Shown here: positions 16,577 to 25,200 of the stretch, in pieces | How positions within the stretch are numbered: position 1 is the first letter of the stretch | Layout: each line of letters begins with the position of its first letter | Source of the DNA: Salinimonas profundi | Lineage (GTDB): Bacteria; Pseudomonadota; Gammaproteobacteria; Enterobacterales; Alteromonadaceae | Length of the DNA: 64,000 bases | Reading direction: 5' to 3' | Assembly: GCF_014750655.1 (NCBI RefSeq) | Contig: NZ_JABBXD010000001.1 | Location: 107,002-171,001 of the forward strand | Notes under the pieces: model-generated | Database searches by the model: none | Told to the model about the DNA's origin: nothing | The model's input: the letters and a program-made list of their open reading frames with translations, nothing else | Translations under genes and position numbers: made by a program

Positions 16577-16721
16577 TTAGCCATTAACATTCGTGTTGTG
16601 CTTCTGTGCTCAGCGTGATCTGAGACCGTTTTTAGAAGTAGAAAGACAATATCGCATTACACAGCGGTTACGCGTTATCGCAAGTTTGCCCTGTCACCAA
16701 TTGATATCATAGGAATTATTT

Positions 16722-17078
16722 ATGGCTCTAGATGAACATCCCCTGTTGGGAGTGAGTGCCGCATTGCGTTTGCAAGAGACCGTTTCGGGCATCAAAGACA
16801 ATCAAAAGGTCTGGATTTTGAAAGATGCAGATGGCTGCGTCATGTTAAGTACTGAAGATGAAGATGGCGTACCAGTCTGGCCTGACGCTGGCTTAGCGTT
16901 GCTATGGGCGACTGAAGACTGGGCGGATTGCGAGCCAATGGCGGTGACACTGGAAGATTGGCTTAAAAAATGGACACCGGGTCTGATGCAGGATGAACTT
17001 TGTGTCATGGTATGTCCTGTTCCCGGCGAAGACGGTGAAGTCATGGAGCCCGATGAGCTTGCTGAAAAGCTGATGTAG
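16722..17078 (+). CDS. DUF2750 domain protein
   Basis: 118 residues, acidic. The pattern KVWILKDADGCVML...VPVWPDAGLALLWA...LEDWLKKWTPGL...VCPVPGEDG matches the DUF2750 family, a small cytosolic immunity-like or hypothetical fold of unknown function. AGGA lies about 8 nt before the ATG. A good rho-independent terminator follows, so it is monocistronic. Confidence 0.75.
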   Translation: MALDEHPLLGVSAALRLQETVSGIKDNQKVWILKDADGCVMLSTEDEDGVPVWPDAGLALLWATEDWADCEPMAVTLEDWLKKWTPGLMQDELCVMVCPVPGEDGEVMEPDELAEKLM

Positions 17079-17097
17079 TTTGTCGAACGAGGTTATT

Positions 17098-17128
17098 AAA
17101 AGCCACTGAGCGTATCAGTGGCTTTTTT
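17098..17128 (+). terminator. Rho-independent terminator after the DUF2750 gene
   Basis: AAAAGCCACTGA-GCGTA-TCAGTGGCTTTTTT: a 12-bp stem, 5-nt loop and T-run, 20 nt after the stop of the DUF2750 gene. Confidence 0.9.
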
Positions 17129-17233
17129 GTTTATCGCATAACGTTGCTGCGCTCTTTCATCAGCCCATGCGCTGAACTTTTTCCGCTCAGGGCCCGTTTA
17201 TTACTTTTAATACAACAGGATAACGGAGCAGAT

Positions 17234-17476
17234 ATGTATACAGAACAACCAACGATGGCAGACTTGTTCACACAGCTGGGGCTTGATTCCAGCGAAGAGG
17301 GAATGGATGCTTTCATTGAAGAGCATAAAGGCATGAATCAAAGCCGACATATCGAAGAGGCACCGTTCTGGAATGACTCACAGGCAGCGTTTCTTAAGCA
17401 GGCCATCGATGAAGATGCGCAATGGGTGGTCGTCATTGATGAGCTAAATGCGTTATTGCACCATGATCACGCTTAA
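17234..17476 (+). CDS. DUF2789 domain protein
   Basis: 80 residues from the ATG at 17234, which has GGAG 6-7 nt upstream; the longer frame from 17144 runs over the intergenic region. MADLFTQLGLDSSEEGMDAFIEEH, then APFWNDSQAAFLKQAIDEDAQW and VIDELNALL, is the DUF2789 pattern (small helical protein, common in gammaproteobacteria). Function is unknown. It lies between a terminator and an inverted repeat and seems to be a separate unit. Confidence 0.78.
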   Translation: MYTEQPTMADLFTQLGLDSSEEGMDAFIEEHKGMNQSRHIEEAPFWNDSQAAFLKQAIDEDAQWVVVIDELNALLHHDHA

Positions 17477-17504
17477 GCCATAAACCATCGGGACACGATT
17501 GATT

Positions 17505-17531
17505 ACGGTAAATTCGGGATGAATTTACCGT
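17505..17531. repeat. Perfect 11-bp inverted repeat
   Basis: ACGGTAAATTC-GGGAT-GAATTTACCGT forms a perfect 11-bp stem with a 5-nt loop between the DUF2789 gene and the S46 peptidase gene. No T-run follows on either strand, so it is either a weak terminator or an operator upstream of the peptidase gene. Confidence 0.5.
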
Positions 17532-17637
17532 GGCAACAAATTTACACATTTTAGTCTGCGGTTTTAGCCTTAAAGACTGGGCGCGTTAGTCATTACACGG
17601 TAGTATCACTCGGATGACACTCGAATAAGGAACTGTA

Positions 17638-19806
17638 ATGTCTAAGAAAATAAGCTACCTGGCTGGCGCGATGCTTCTCGCCGGAACAGGCAGCGCACTC
17701 GCCAAAGAAGGCATGTTTACGCCTGAACAGCTTCCTCAAATCAGCGCAGATTTGAAAAAAACAGGATTAGAAATATCTCCCGAATCATTAAGTGATTTGA
17801 CCGACTTTCCGATGGGCGCGATTGTATCGCTCGGCGGCTGCTCAGCATCCTTTGTTTCAGACAAAGGACTGGCCGTTACAAACCATCACTGTGCACGTGG
17901 TTCAGTTCAATACAACTCCACCGCTGAAAACAACTATCTGAAAAACGGTTTTCTGGCTAAAAAGATTGGCGAAGAGTTGCCCGCTGCGCCCGGGACGAGG
18001 ATGTATGTCACCGTCGAATTCTCTGATGTCACAGACAAAATCCTCGGCAAGCTGGACGAAAAGGTAACCGGCAGAGAACGTTTTGACGCAATCGTGGATA
18101 TGCAAAAGCAACTTATCCAGGAATGTGAATCAGAGCCGGGCTATCGCTGCTCAGTGCCTTCTTTTTATAACGGTAAAGAATACAAGCTGATTAAACAGCT
18201 TGAGATACAGGATGTTCGTATTGCCTATGCGCCTGCCGACTCAGTCGGTAAATATGGTGGGGATATTGATAACTGGATGTGGCCGCGCCATACCGGCGAT
18301 TTTTCTTTTTACCGTGCTTATGTCGGAAAAGACGGTAAGCCGGCTGAGTATGCAGAAGATAATGTGCCTTATCAGCCTGAGCATGTGCTTAAGGTTTCTG
18401 CCGCTGGACTTAAAGACGGTGATTTCGTCATGGCTGCAGGCTATCCTGGTTCAACAGACCGCTATGCACGACTGGTCGCAGTTAAGCACACCTTCAACTG
18501 GTTATATCCTACCTACATTGACCTGATTGAAACGTGGATCGATACCATTGAAAAGGCGGCGCCAGAAGCCAGCGATGCGCGTATTAAGTATGAAGCGACG
18601 CTGGCTGGTCTGAATAATTTTCTGAAAAATACCAAAGGACAGATTGCTGGCGCTAAACGTGTCGGACTTGTTGAGCGACGTGAACAGCGTGAACAAGCGC
18701 TCAATAAGTGGCTGTCTTCTGCCGGCATGCGTGAATCGCAACTTGAAACAATTGCAAAGCTGGATGAGGTAGAAAAGCAGCAGTCGGCGTTAAGCAAACA
18801 AACGTTCTGGTATCGTAATATCACGCGTCCACAACTACTTAGTGCTGCGCAACGTCTTTATCGCAACGCTATCGAGCAGCAAAAACCTGATGCAGAGCGT
18901 GAGCCGGGCTATCAGGATCGCGATCAGAGTCGTTTGAAGGAAAGCATGCAACGCATTGAAAGGCGGTTTGACTCAAACGTTGATAAAGCAGTCTGGGCTA
19001 CCTTCATCAAACAATACCTGCAACAACCTGCCGATGCGAGAATCGCTGCGTTTGATGAGGCATTGGGATTATCGGCTGATACGTCTTCTGCACAAGTTGA
19101 CGAGATTCTGGCTGACTATTACAAGCAAACAGAAATGAACCAGGCGGATTATCGTCTTGCGTTAATTGATGCAGCACCGCAGGCGTTCAAAACCAGTGAC
19201 GATCCGTTTGTAAAACTGGCTGTCGCGTTGTACGACACTGAGATGGAAAACGAAGATCGTGCGAAAAGTCTATCGGGCGAGTCAAAAGCACTGACCCCGG
19301 GCTATATGCAGGCAATTATAGACTGGCAGAAGTCGCAGGGTAGTCTGGCTTATCCTGATGCAAACAGTACGTTGCGTGTCACATACGGTAACGTTTTGGG
19401 TGGTTCACCAAAAGACGGGTTAATTTATGAGCCTTTCACCCGTCTTCAGGGCATCCTTGAAAAAGACACCGGCGAATCGCCGTTCAATGCACCGGAAAAA
19501 CAGCTGAAACTGATCCGGGAAGAGACGTTTGGCCCTTACAAAATGGCGTCGATAAACAGTGTGCCGGTTAACTTTTTAAGCGATCTTGACTCTACCGGTG
19601 GGAACTCTGGCTCAGCGACGATGAACGGACGCGCTGAACTGGTTGGTCTGTTATTTGACGGCACCTTTGAAAGCGTCAACTCTGACTGGGATTTCGATCC
19701 TAAGACCACCCGCACGATTCATGTAGACACCCGCTACATGCTGTGGGTAATGGAATATGTTGATGGTGCAACTAACCTTATCGAGGAAATGGACGTAGTT
19801 AAATAA
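17638..19806 (+). CDS. S46-family dipeptidyl-peptidase (DPP7-like)
   Basis: 722 residues with a signal peptide cleaved after ALA near residue 22, so it is periplasmic. The chymotrypsin-like catalytic elements are present: His in VTNHHC (about 85) and Ser in GGNSGSA (about 657), with the S46 insertion domain between. The enzyme removes dipeptides from N termini. In the DPP7/DPP11 subfamilies a residue 18 positions after the catalytic Ser sets specificity, Gly for hydrophobic P1 and Arg for acidic P1; here that residue is Gly (LLFDGTF), so a DPP7-like preference is predicted. A strong terminator follows directly. Confidence 0.92.
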   Translation: MSKKISYLAGAMLLAGTGSALAKEGMFTPEQLPQISADLKKTGLEISPESLSDLTDFPMGAIVSLGGCSASFVSDKGLAVTNHHCARGSVQYNSTAENNYLKNGFLAKKIGEELPAAPGTRMYVTVEFSDVTDKILGKLDEKVTGRERFDAIVDMQKQLIQECESEPGYRCSVPSFYNGKEYKLIKQLEIQDVRIAYAPADSVGKYGGDIDNWMWPRHTGDFSFYRAYVGKDGKPAEYAEDNVPYQPEHVLKVSAAGLKDGDFVMAAGYPGSTDRYARLVAVKHTFNWLYPTYIDLIETWIDTIEKAAPEASDARIKYEATLAGLNNFLKNTKGQIAGAKRVGLVERREQREQALNKWLSSAGMRESQLETIAKLDEVEKQQSALSKQTFWYRNITRPQLLSAAQRLYRNAIEQQKPDAEREPGYQDRDQSRLKESMQRIERRFDSNVDKAVWATFIKQYLQQPADARIAAFDEALGLSADTSSAQVDEILADYYKQTEMNQADYRLALIDAAPQAFKTSDDPFVKLAVALYDTEMENEDRAKSLSGESKALTPGYMQAIIDWQKSQGSLAYPDANSTLRVTYGNVLGGSPKDGLIYEPFTRLQGILEKDTGESPFNAPEKQLKLIREETFGPYKMASINSVPVNFLSDLDSTGGNSGSATMNGRAELVGLLFDGTFESVNSDWDFDPKTTRTIHVDTRYMLWVMEYVDGATNLIEEMDVVK

Positions 19807-19824
19807 GGCGTCTGTAAGTCTGAT

Positions 19825-19855
19825 AAAAGGCAGAGCGTTGGCTCTGCCTTTTTTA
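19825..19855 (+). terminator. Rho-independent terminator after the S46 peptidase
   Basis: AAAAGGCAGAGC-GTTG-GCTCTGCCTTTTTT: a 12-bp stem, 4-nt loop and T-run 18 nt after the stop. Confidence 0.93.
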
Positions 19856-19922
19856 TGGCATACAGTACGGCACCGGTATTTCTCTGTCATGTTACACTCA
19901 CCGTCGACACCGTTTACTGAAT

Positions 19923-21311
19923 ATGGGCGTTAAGGAGGCATCTATTTCTACACTTACACCAGGTCCGGACGATTTGTGGTTCATTCCGCTTGGCGGAACC
20001 GGAGAAATCGGCATGAATATGAACCTGTACGGTCATAACGGGCAATGGTTGATGGTAGATTGCGGCGTAAGTTTTGATGAGCCATTGGTTCCCCCTTATC
20101 AGGACACTTCTCCGTCTGCACGCTTTGATATTGTTGCACCTGATCCCTCATTTATCGCACAGCAGAAAGAAAAGCTTTGTGGCATGGTGATAACGCATGG
20201 GCATGAGGATCATGTGGGCGCCGTTCCATACCTTTGGCCGAGATTGCGCTGTCCGGTTTACACCACTGCATTTACTGCCGAAATTTTGCAGCGTAAGCTT
20301 GCTCAGACCGGATTAAAAGATAAGGTACCGATCATTATCGTCGATGCGCTTAGTGAGCATCAGGTTGGTCCTTTTTCGCTTAACTGGCTGGCAGTCACCC
20401 ATTCCATTCCTGAGCCATACGCACTGAAAATATCGACGCCGGCAGGCAGCGTTTTACATACCGCTGACTGGAAAATTGATGCGCAGCCGGTAACCGGTAA
20501 ACCATTTGATGCGACCCTTTACCGACAGTTGGGCAGCGAAAATATCCTGGCGATGGTTGGCGATTCGACCAATGCCACCAAGCCCGGTTTTTCGGTTTCA
20601 GAGCGAAACTGCTTTGACGGCTTACTGGCTACTATCCGGCCCCTCGAAGGGCGTGTGGTGGTAAGCTGCTTTGGCAGTAACGTCGCACGTCTTATCTCGC
20701 TGGCACACATCGCTGTCAAAACCGGTCGCTATATGGCATTGTACGGCCGTTCTTTGCTTAATATGTATAGTATCGCGCGAAGGCTGGATGTTTGGCCTGA
20801 CCATCTGAAACTGATTGATCCCGATCACGCCGGCTATTTACCACCAGCTGAGGTGCTGGCCGTTGCTACCGGAAGTCAGGGAGAGCAGCGGGCAGCTCTT
20901 GCTCGTATGGCCCGTGACGACCATCATCAGCTTTCTTTAGATAAAGGTGATACCGTCATTTTTTCCAGTATTGTCATTCCCGGTAATGAGCAACTTGTAG
21001 GTGCGCTCATCAGTCAGCTTAACGGGCTTGGTATTACCACAATTACCAGTGAGGATAGCCAGTTGCCCATCCATGCCAGCGGGCACCCCTGCGCAGAGGA
21101 ATTAAAGCTGATGTATAGCTGGGTGAAGCCGCAAATTGCTATTCCGGTGCACGGTGAGCCAGAGCATTTGGATGCTCATGGGCAGGTCGCCAAATCCGCG
21201 GGCGTCCGAAAGCGGTATGTTGGCAGAAATGGTGACCTTTATCGGTTAGCACCTGTGACAGGTATTCGTCGGCAGGTAGTGCGCACCGGTAGGGTGCCTG
21301 TAAAAGCCTGA
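19923..21311 (+). CDS. RNase J-like metallo-beta-lactamase/beta-CASP nuclease
   Basis: 462 residues if started at ATG 19923. Motifs: LGGTGEIGMNMN, HGHEDHVGAVPYL (metal-binding HxHxDH), THSIPEPYAL, HTADWKID, VGDSTNAT, then beta-CASP blocks SCFGSNVARL, ATGSQGEQRAALARM, SSIVIPGNE and ASGHPCAEELK, ending in IPVHGE. This is the RNase J arrangement, lacking the roughly 90-residue C-terminal dimerisation domain of Bacillus RNase J. It probably processes RNA ends. No ribosome site precedes the ATG, but AAGGAGG lies at 19932-19938 inside the frame, 5 nt before an ATT codon at 19944; homologues I recall also begin near this point, so initiation at AUU is plausible. Confidence 0.85.
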   Translation: MGVKEASISTLTPGPDDLWFIPLGGTGEIGMNMNLYGHNGQWLMVDCGVSFDEPLVPPYQDTSPSARFDIVAPDPSFIAQQKEKLCGMVITHGHEDHVGAVPYLWPRLRCPVYTTAFTAEILQRKLAQTGLKDKVPIIIVDALSEHQVGPFSLNWLAVTHSIPEPYALKISTPAGSVLHTADWKIDAQPVTGKPFDATLYRQLGSENILAMVGDSTNATKPGFSVSERNCFDGLLATIRPLEGRVVVSCFGSNVARLISLAHIAVKTGRYMALYGRSLLNMYSIARRLDVWPDHLKLIDPDHAGYLPPAEVLAVATGSQGEQRAALARMARDDHHQLSLDKGDTVIFSSIVIPGNEQLVGALISQLNGLGITTITSEDSQLPIHASGHPCAEELKLMYSWVKPQIAIPVHGEPEHLDAHGQVAKSAGVRKRYVGRNGDLYRLAPVTGIRRQVVRTGRVPVKA

Positions 21312-21350
21312 ACCTCAAATAATTCTGCAGATTTGTTCATTCTCGACAAT

Positions 21351-21382
21351 AATAAAACATCAGCATTCGCTGATGTTTTATT
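21351..21382 (+). terminator. Rho-independent terminator after the RNase J-like gene
   Basis: AATAAAACATCAGC-ATTC-GCTGATGTTTTATT is a perfect 14-bp stem. The T-tract is part of the stem on the 3' side. It ends 14 nt before the ATG of the next small gene, so that gene is either read through or has a promoter overlapping this element. Confidence 0.75.
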
Positions 21383-21396
21383 ATCAAGGACTGTGT

Positions 21397-21600
21397 ATGA
21401 AGAAGTTAATTAAAATTGCGGCGATAATTAGTACTGGGTTATTATCATTTGGTGCATCGGCACAAAAGGATGTTGAAACAGACTTATCATTTTCGATGAA
21501 AACAGTTTGCAAGGCAGTCCCACTTACGTGCGGTGTATTTCCCAGTGGCGATGGATTTGGTAGTGAGATGCCAAAGGATCCACCCAAGAAAGATCCCTGA
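21397..21600 (+). CDS. Small secreted peptide precursor, unknown
   Basis: 67 residues from the ATG at 21397 (AAGGA 7 nt upstream). A clear signal peptide, KKLIKIAAIISTG to ASA at residue 22, leaves a mature peptide of about 45 residues with two Cys eight positions apart (CKAVPLTC), a Gly-rich segment and a C-terminal tail rich in Pro, Lys and Asp (PKDPPKKDP). The Cys pair could form a small disulfide loop in the periplasm or outside the cell. I do not recognise a family. A 173-residue membrane protein gene follows 24 nt later. The local sequence is richer in AT than the neighbours. Confidence 0.6.
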   Translation: MKKLIKIAAIISTGLLSFGASAQKDVETDLSFSMKTVCKAVPLTCGVFPSGDGFGSEMPKDPPKKDP

Positions 21601-21624
21601 TTCTTAAAGGTAGTTTGTAAAAAT

Positions 21625-22146
21625 TTGGACTTTATATTTCTTGATGTTACCTCTGTATTCTGGCCGTTGTTTTATACAGCGGCCTTGTTAGCGTATTCAC
21701 TTTCAGTACGCAAAGTTACCCTGTTTTCCTTTATTTTTCTTGGCACTCTGGTGGTTGAGGCGCTTCACTTCGGCATAGAAAACTATGTAAAGAGTCTTAA
21801 TTCGATGGAGGTGTTCTCCACACTGGGTTTTTACACCTGGTATCTGGGATTCGGAGCCTCTAATTTACTGTTTGCACTGAGCATCCTTTTACTGCGTGGG
21901 TATCTGCCGGTTATCCCAGTCCCTGTCACACGCTATTTTATCGCAATCTATACGCTGTTAGGTTTTTTACACTTGTTTACATTGCTTGAGCGCTTATCCT
22001 TGCAATCTGCACTGGTGGCAAACAGTTATCCGATGGCGATCGCATTGCTAACGCTGCTTAAGATGGCGGGACTTATCGGTTACGCCCTCTATGAAGTAGG
22101 AGCATCGCTTTACCGAAAAAAGCAGCGGGTAGATTTTCGCTATTAA
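21625..22146 (+). CDS. Integral membrane protein, hypothetical
   Basis: 173 residues with about five hydrophobic helices (around 8-25, 28-45, 65-90, 103-120 and 135-158) and a basic C-terminal tail (YRKKQRVDFRY) expected in the cytosol. The start is a TTG at 21625 with AAAGG some 14 nt upstream; this is uncertain. No recognised family. It follows the small secreted peptide gene closely and precedes the propeller-sensor gene, so a role in sensing or export of the peptide is possible but unsupported. Confidence 0.6.
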   Translation: MDFIFLDVTSVFWPLFYTAALLAYSLSVRKVTLFSFIFLGTLVVEALHFGIENYVKSLNSMEVFSTLGFYTWYLGFGASNLLFALSILLLRGYLPVIPVPVTRYFIAIYTLLGFLHLFTLLERLSLQSALVANSYPMAIALLTLLKMAGLIGYALYEVGASLYRKKQRVDFRY

Positions 22147-22161
22147 CACCGCGCATTCGAT

Positions 22162-22177
22162 TGTGATATAAATCACC
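22162..22177 (+). promoter_or_regulatory. CRP-like binding site
   Basis: TGTGA-TATAAA-TCACC matches the CRP consensus TGTGA-N6-TCACA at nine of ten half-site positions. A TATAGT (-10-like) lies at 22223-22228 with no good -35, consistent with an activator-dependent promoter. The site centre is about 65 bp upstream of the predicted start, and about 100 bp before the GTG of the propeller-sensor gene. Confidence 0.45.
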
Positions 22178-22271
22178 TTTTTGTATTAACATAAAGTTGC
22201 AGTGACATTGCCTGCAATCTCGTATAGTTTTAAATCAGATGTCGTTGTCTTTCTCACCGTTAAGGTAGCTT

Positions 22272-25200
22272 GTGATTAGTCCTGATACCGCTAAGCCTGT
22301 ACAGCTTTGTAATTATCGTCCATTTCTTTACGGCGTAATGGTTGCAGCGCTGTTGTTGTTTGAAGTGGTATTTTCAGGAGCGATTGCCGCCGCACCCGTT
22401 ATAAAATCTTCATCTATTCCTACCTTATCTACGCGACAGGGACTGAGTCAGGATTCTATTAATGATATTCTTATCGATGACACGGGCTATGTGTGGATCG
22501 CCACTCAGGGCGGACTGGACCGGTGGGATGGTCATCATCTGATAAATATCGGTGGTCCTGACAATATACTGGTTAATGCCAGCGTAGAGAGACTTTACCT
22601 GGATTCACATGACCAGCTATGGATAAGCTCGCTGGAATCCGGTGTGTTTACTCTGGATTTAACGACCAGTGAAGTTAGTCTGACAATCAACAGACCCGGT
22701 CTTTCTTCCTATCAGTGGGTTCAGGCTGCTGTCGATTTTAAAGAGGACAGCCACGGCGATTTATTTGTGGCGCTTGAACATGAGATCGTAAAGGTAAAAC
22801 GTGAGGCAGGTTCTGAGGTTGTCTATTCACTGCCAGCGTCTTTGCGGCAAAATGAAGATATCATCAGAGCTATTTATCCGGCGTCTGATTATCTTTTTAT
22901 CGCGACATCTGCCGGGCTTTATGCACTGAATCTTCATCACGACGAAGCGCGGGGAGCTCGTACCACAGAGCAGGAAGACAGGCAGGCGCAAAAAGTTGAT
23001 TATCTGGGAGATATTCCCGCAGATGTAAACAATCAAAATGCAAAGTTTTTAATGGCCGATCAGCAAAACAGACTCTGGCTTGGTACCGTTAAAGGCTTGT
23101 TCAAGATTGATCTGACAACATTGCAAAACGATTTGGTTAATGCACGTCAACCAGAATTTGATGTCGTTAATAGTCAGCAAAATATCTGGCAGATAGTCCC
23201 TGATGGGTCAAATTCGTTTTGGCTGGCGACTAACGAGGGATTATTTTCGCTTAGAAAAGAGATATCAGGCAGCTGGCGCAGCATTCATATGCTCGAGGCG
23301 CAAAGTGGTGAGCGACAGCTGGCTAAAGCAAAAATTAAAACCATTGCCAAGGATAAACTCAATACGTTGTGGTTGGGAACTGAGATGGGCGGTGCAATGC
23401 TGTGGACACCGGACAACCAGAACATTACCCATATTCAGAACCTGGTGAGTGACCCTGAACCGCCACTGACAAATAATATTATCTGGTCATTATATGAAGA
23501 CGATGAGGATATTTTGTGGGCGGGTACAGGTAACGGATTAACGCGGCTGGATCTAACGACGCTCGAGTCGTCTATGTTTCTTCATGATCCATCCGCGCAG
23601 TTTGATGAAGCTGAAATAGCGCAAATTCTGCCTGCCGGGAATAATAAACTGTACCTGAGAACCGCTGGGAAAGTTAAAATTTTCAATAAGTTAACCGGTG
23701 AGGCTGGTCCATTGCCGGTGAATAGCCAACAGGCAGCTGATATTCTTAAAGGCTGGATTTATGGCATGTCTGTGGATACACAGGGCCGGTTATATTTTTT
23801 ATCACATAATTACTATCGCTACGATCCCTCCACACAGACAGTGGAAAAACTGGCGTTTTCAGATCCCCGGCTGCAAGACGGATACAGTGGATATTTTCTC
23901 GGAACGGCCGCCGAACTGGATAACAACATGCTGCTTTCAACCTCAGACGGAGTTTGGGCGGTGGATACCCAAACGCTGGAAACCCGTTTACTGTACGAGT
24001 ACTTACCCGCTGAGAAGGCCAGTGATGCCTCTGCCACGTCGTGGGAAATTCAAGAGGGGATTCTGTGGCTGGGGTTCCCACGCTTTGGTCTGCTGGGGAT
24101 AGATCTTGACTCGGGCAGAGTCATCCGGCGTTTCAATAGCGATAATCTTCTCAAAACGGATATTGTGTATGGTATTAAGGCTGACAAGCAGGGTAGTCTG
24201 TGGTTTAGCTCCCACCAGGGCGTATTTCGTTTTTCTCCGGAAAATCGTCTGATTAAAGAGTTCGTATATGGCCGGGAATTAAATGTATCAGAATTTAATG
24301 ACGGTGCTGCGCTTATTCTTAATGATGGCAGAATTGCCTATGGTTCGACCGGTGGAATAGCGATCTTCGATCCCAGTGCGCTCAAGGATGGCACAGCTAT
24401 TCAGCGACCGGAACAGCCCATGGTTATCAGCGGAGTTTCACTGGACTCCCGCGATTTGCCGTTACCGATGAAAAATCTGAGTAACAGTCATCTCGATTTG
24501 CATCACGACGATTTTGGGATAGAGATTCATTTCTCCTCGATTCTCGCTAGCTTTGATGCAGCTGATAATTATGTTTATGAGCTGAATCGCAACGGCCGCT
24601 TGCTGAGTCAGTCGGTTACCGCAGAAGGTAAAGCTGCGTTCGCATTCCTGGGACCGGGCGAATATCAGTTCAAAGTGGCGCCTACCACAGAGCGTTATGA
24701 TTACAATGTCACGCCGGGCGTGCTGACGTTTACCATACCGTACCCGCCATTTCAGTCGCCACTTGCCTATACGGTATATGTGATTTTATTTGTTGCTGCT
24801 GCATGGGGATATGTTCGCTTCCGGCAAAAAGCGGTGGAACAACTTGCACGTACCGAGCGACAACTAAAAGTCATGGGCGAAGCATTCTCGCAAACCCGGG
24901 ACTGGGTCATTGTTTTTGATGAGAAAATGCTGCCAATGGCAGTCAACCCGGCGTTTTGTCGTGCTTTGGGATTGTCTGAACATGACACCGCTGACGATGC
25001 GTTATCCCAGCTTTACCGGCGCAAACCGGCAATACGACAACAAATCTATGAGCCGCTGTTGTCTCTTGAACCCGGTGGCTTCATAAAGCGCGAAACGACC
25101 GTTCATGCTGCAGATGGTCGTCACCATGACGTGATCATCGACATCTCAGCCGTTGCAGACGACAGTAAGCCTGATTGCGTGGATTACTATCTAATGGTGT

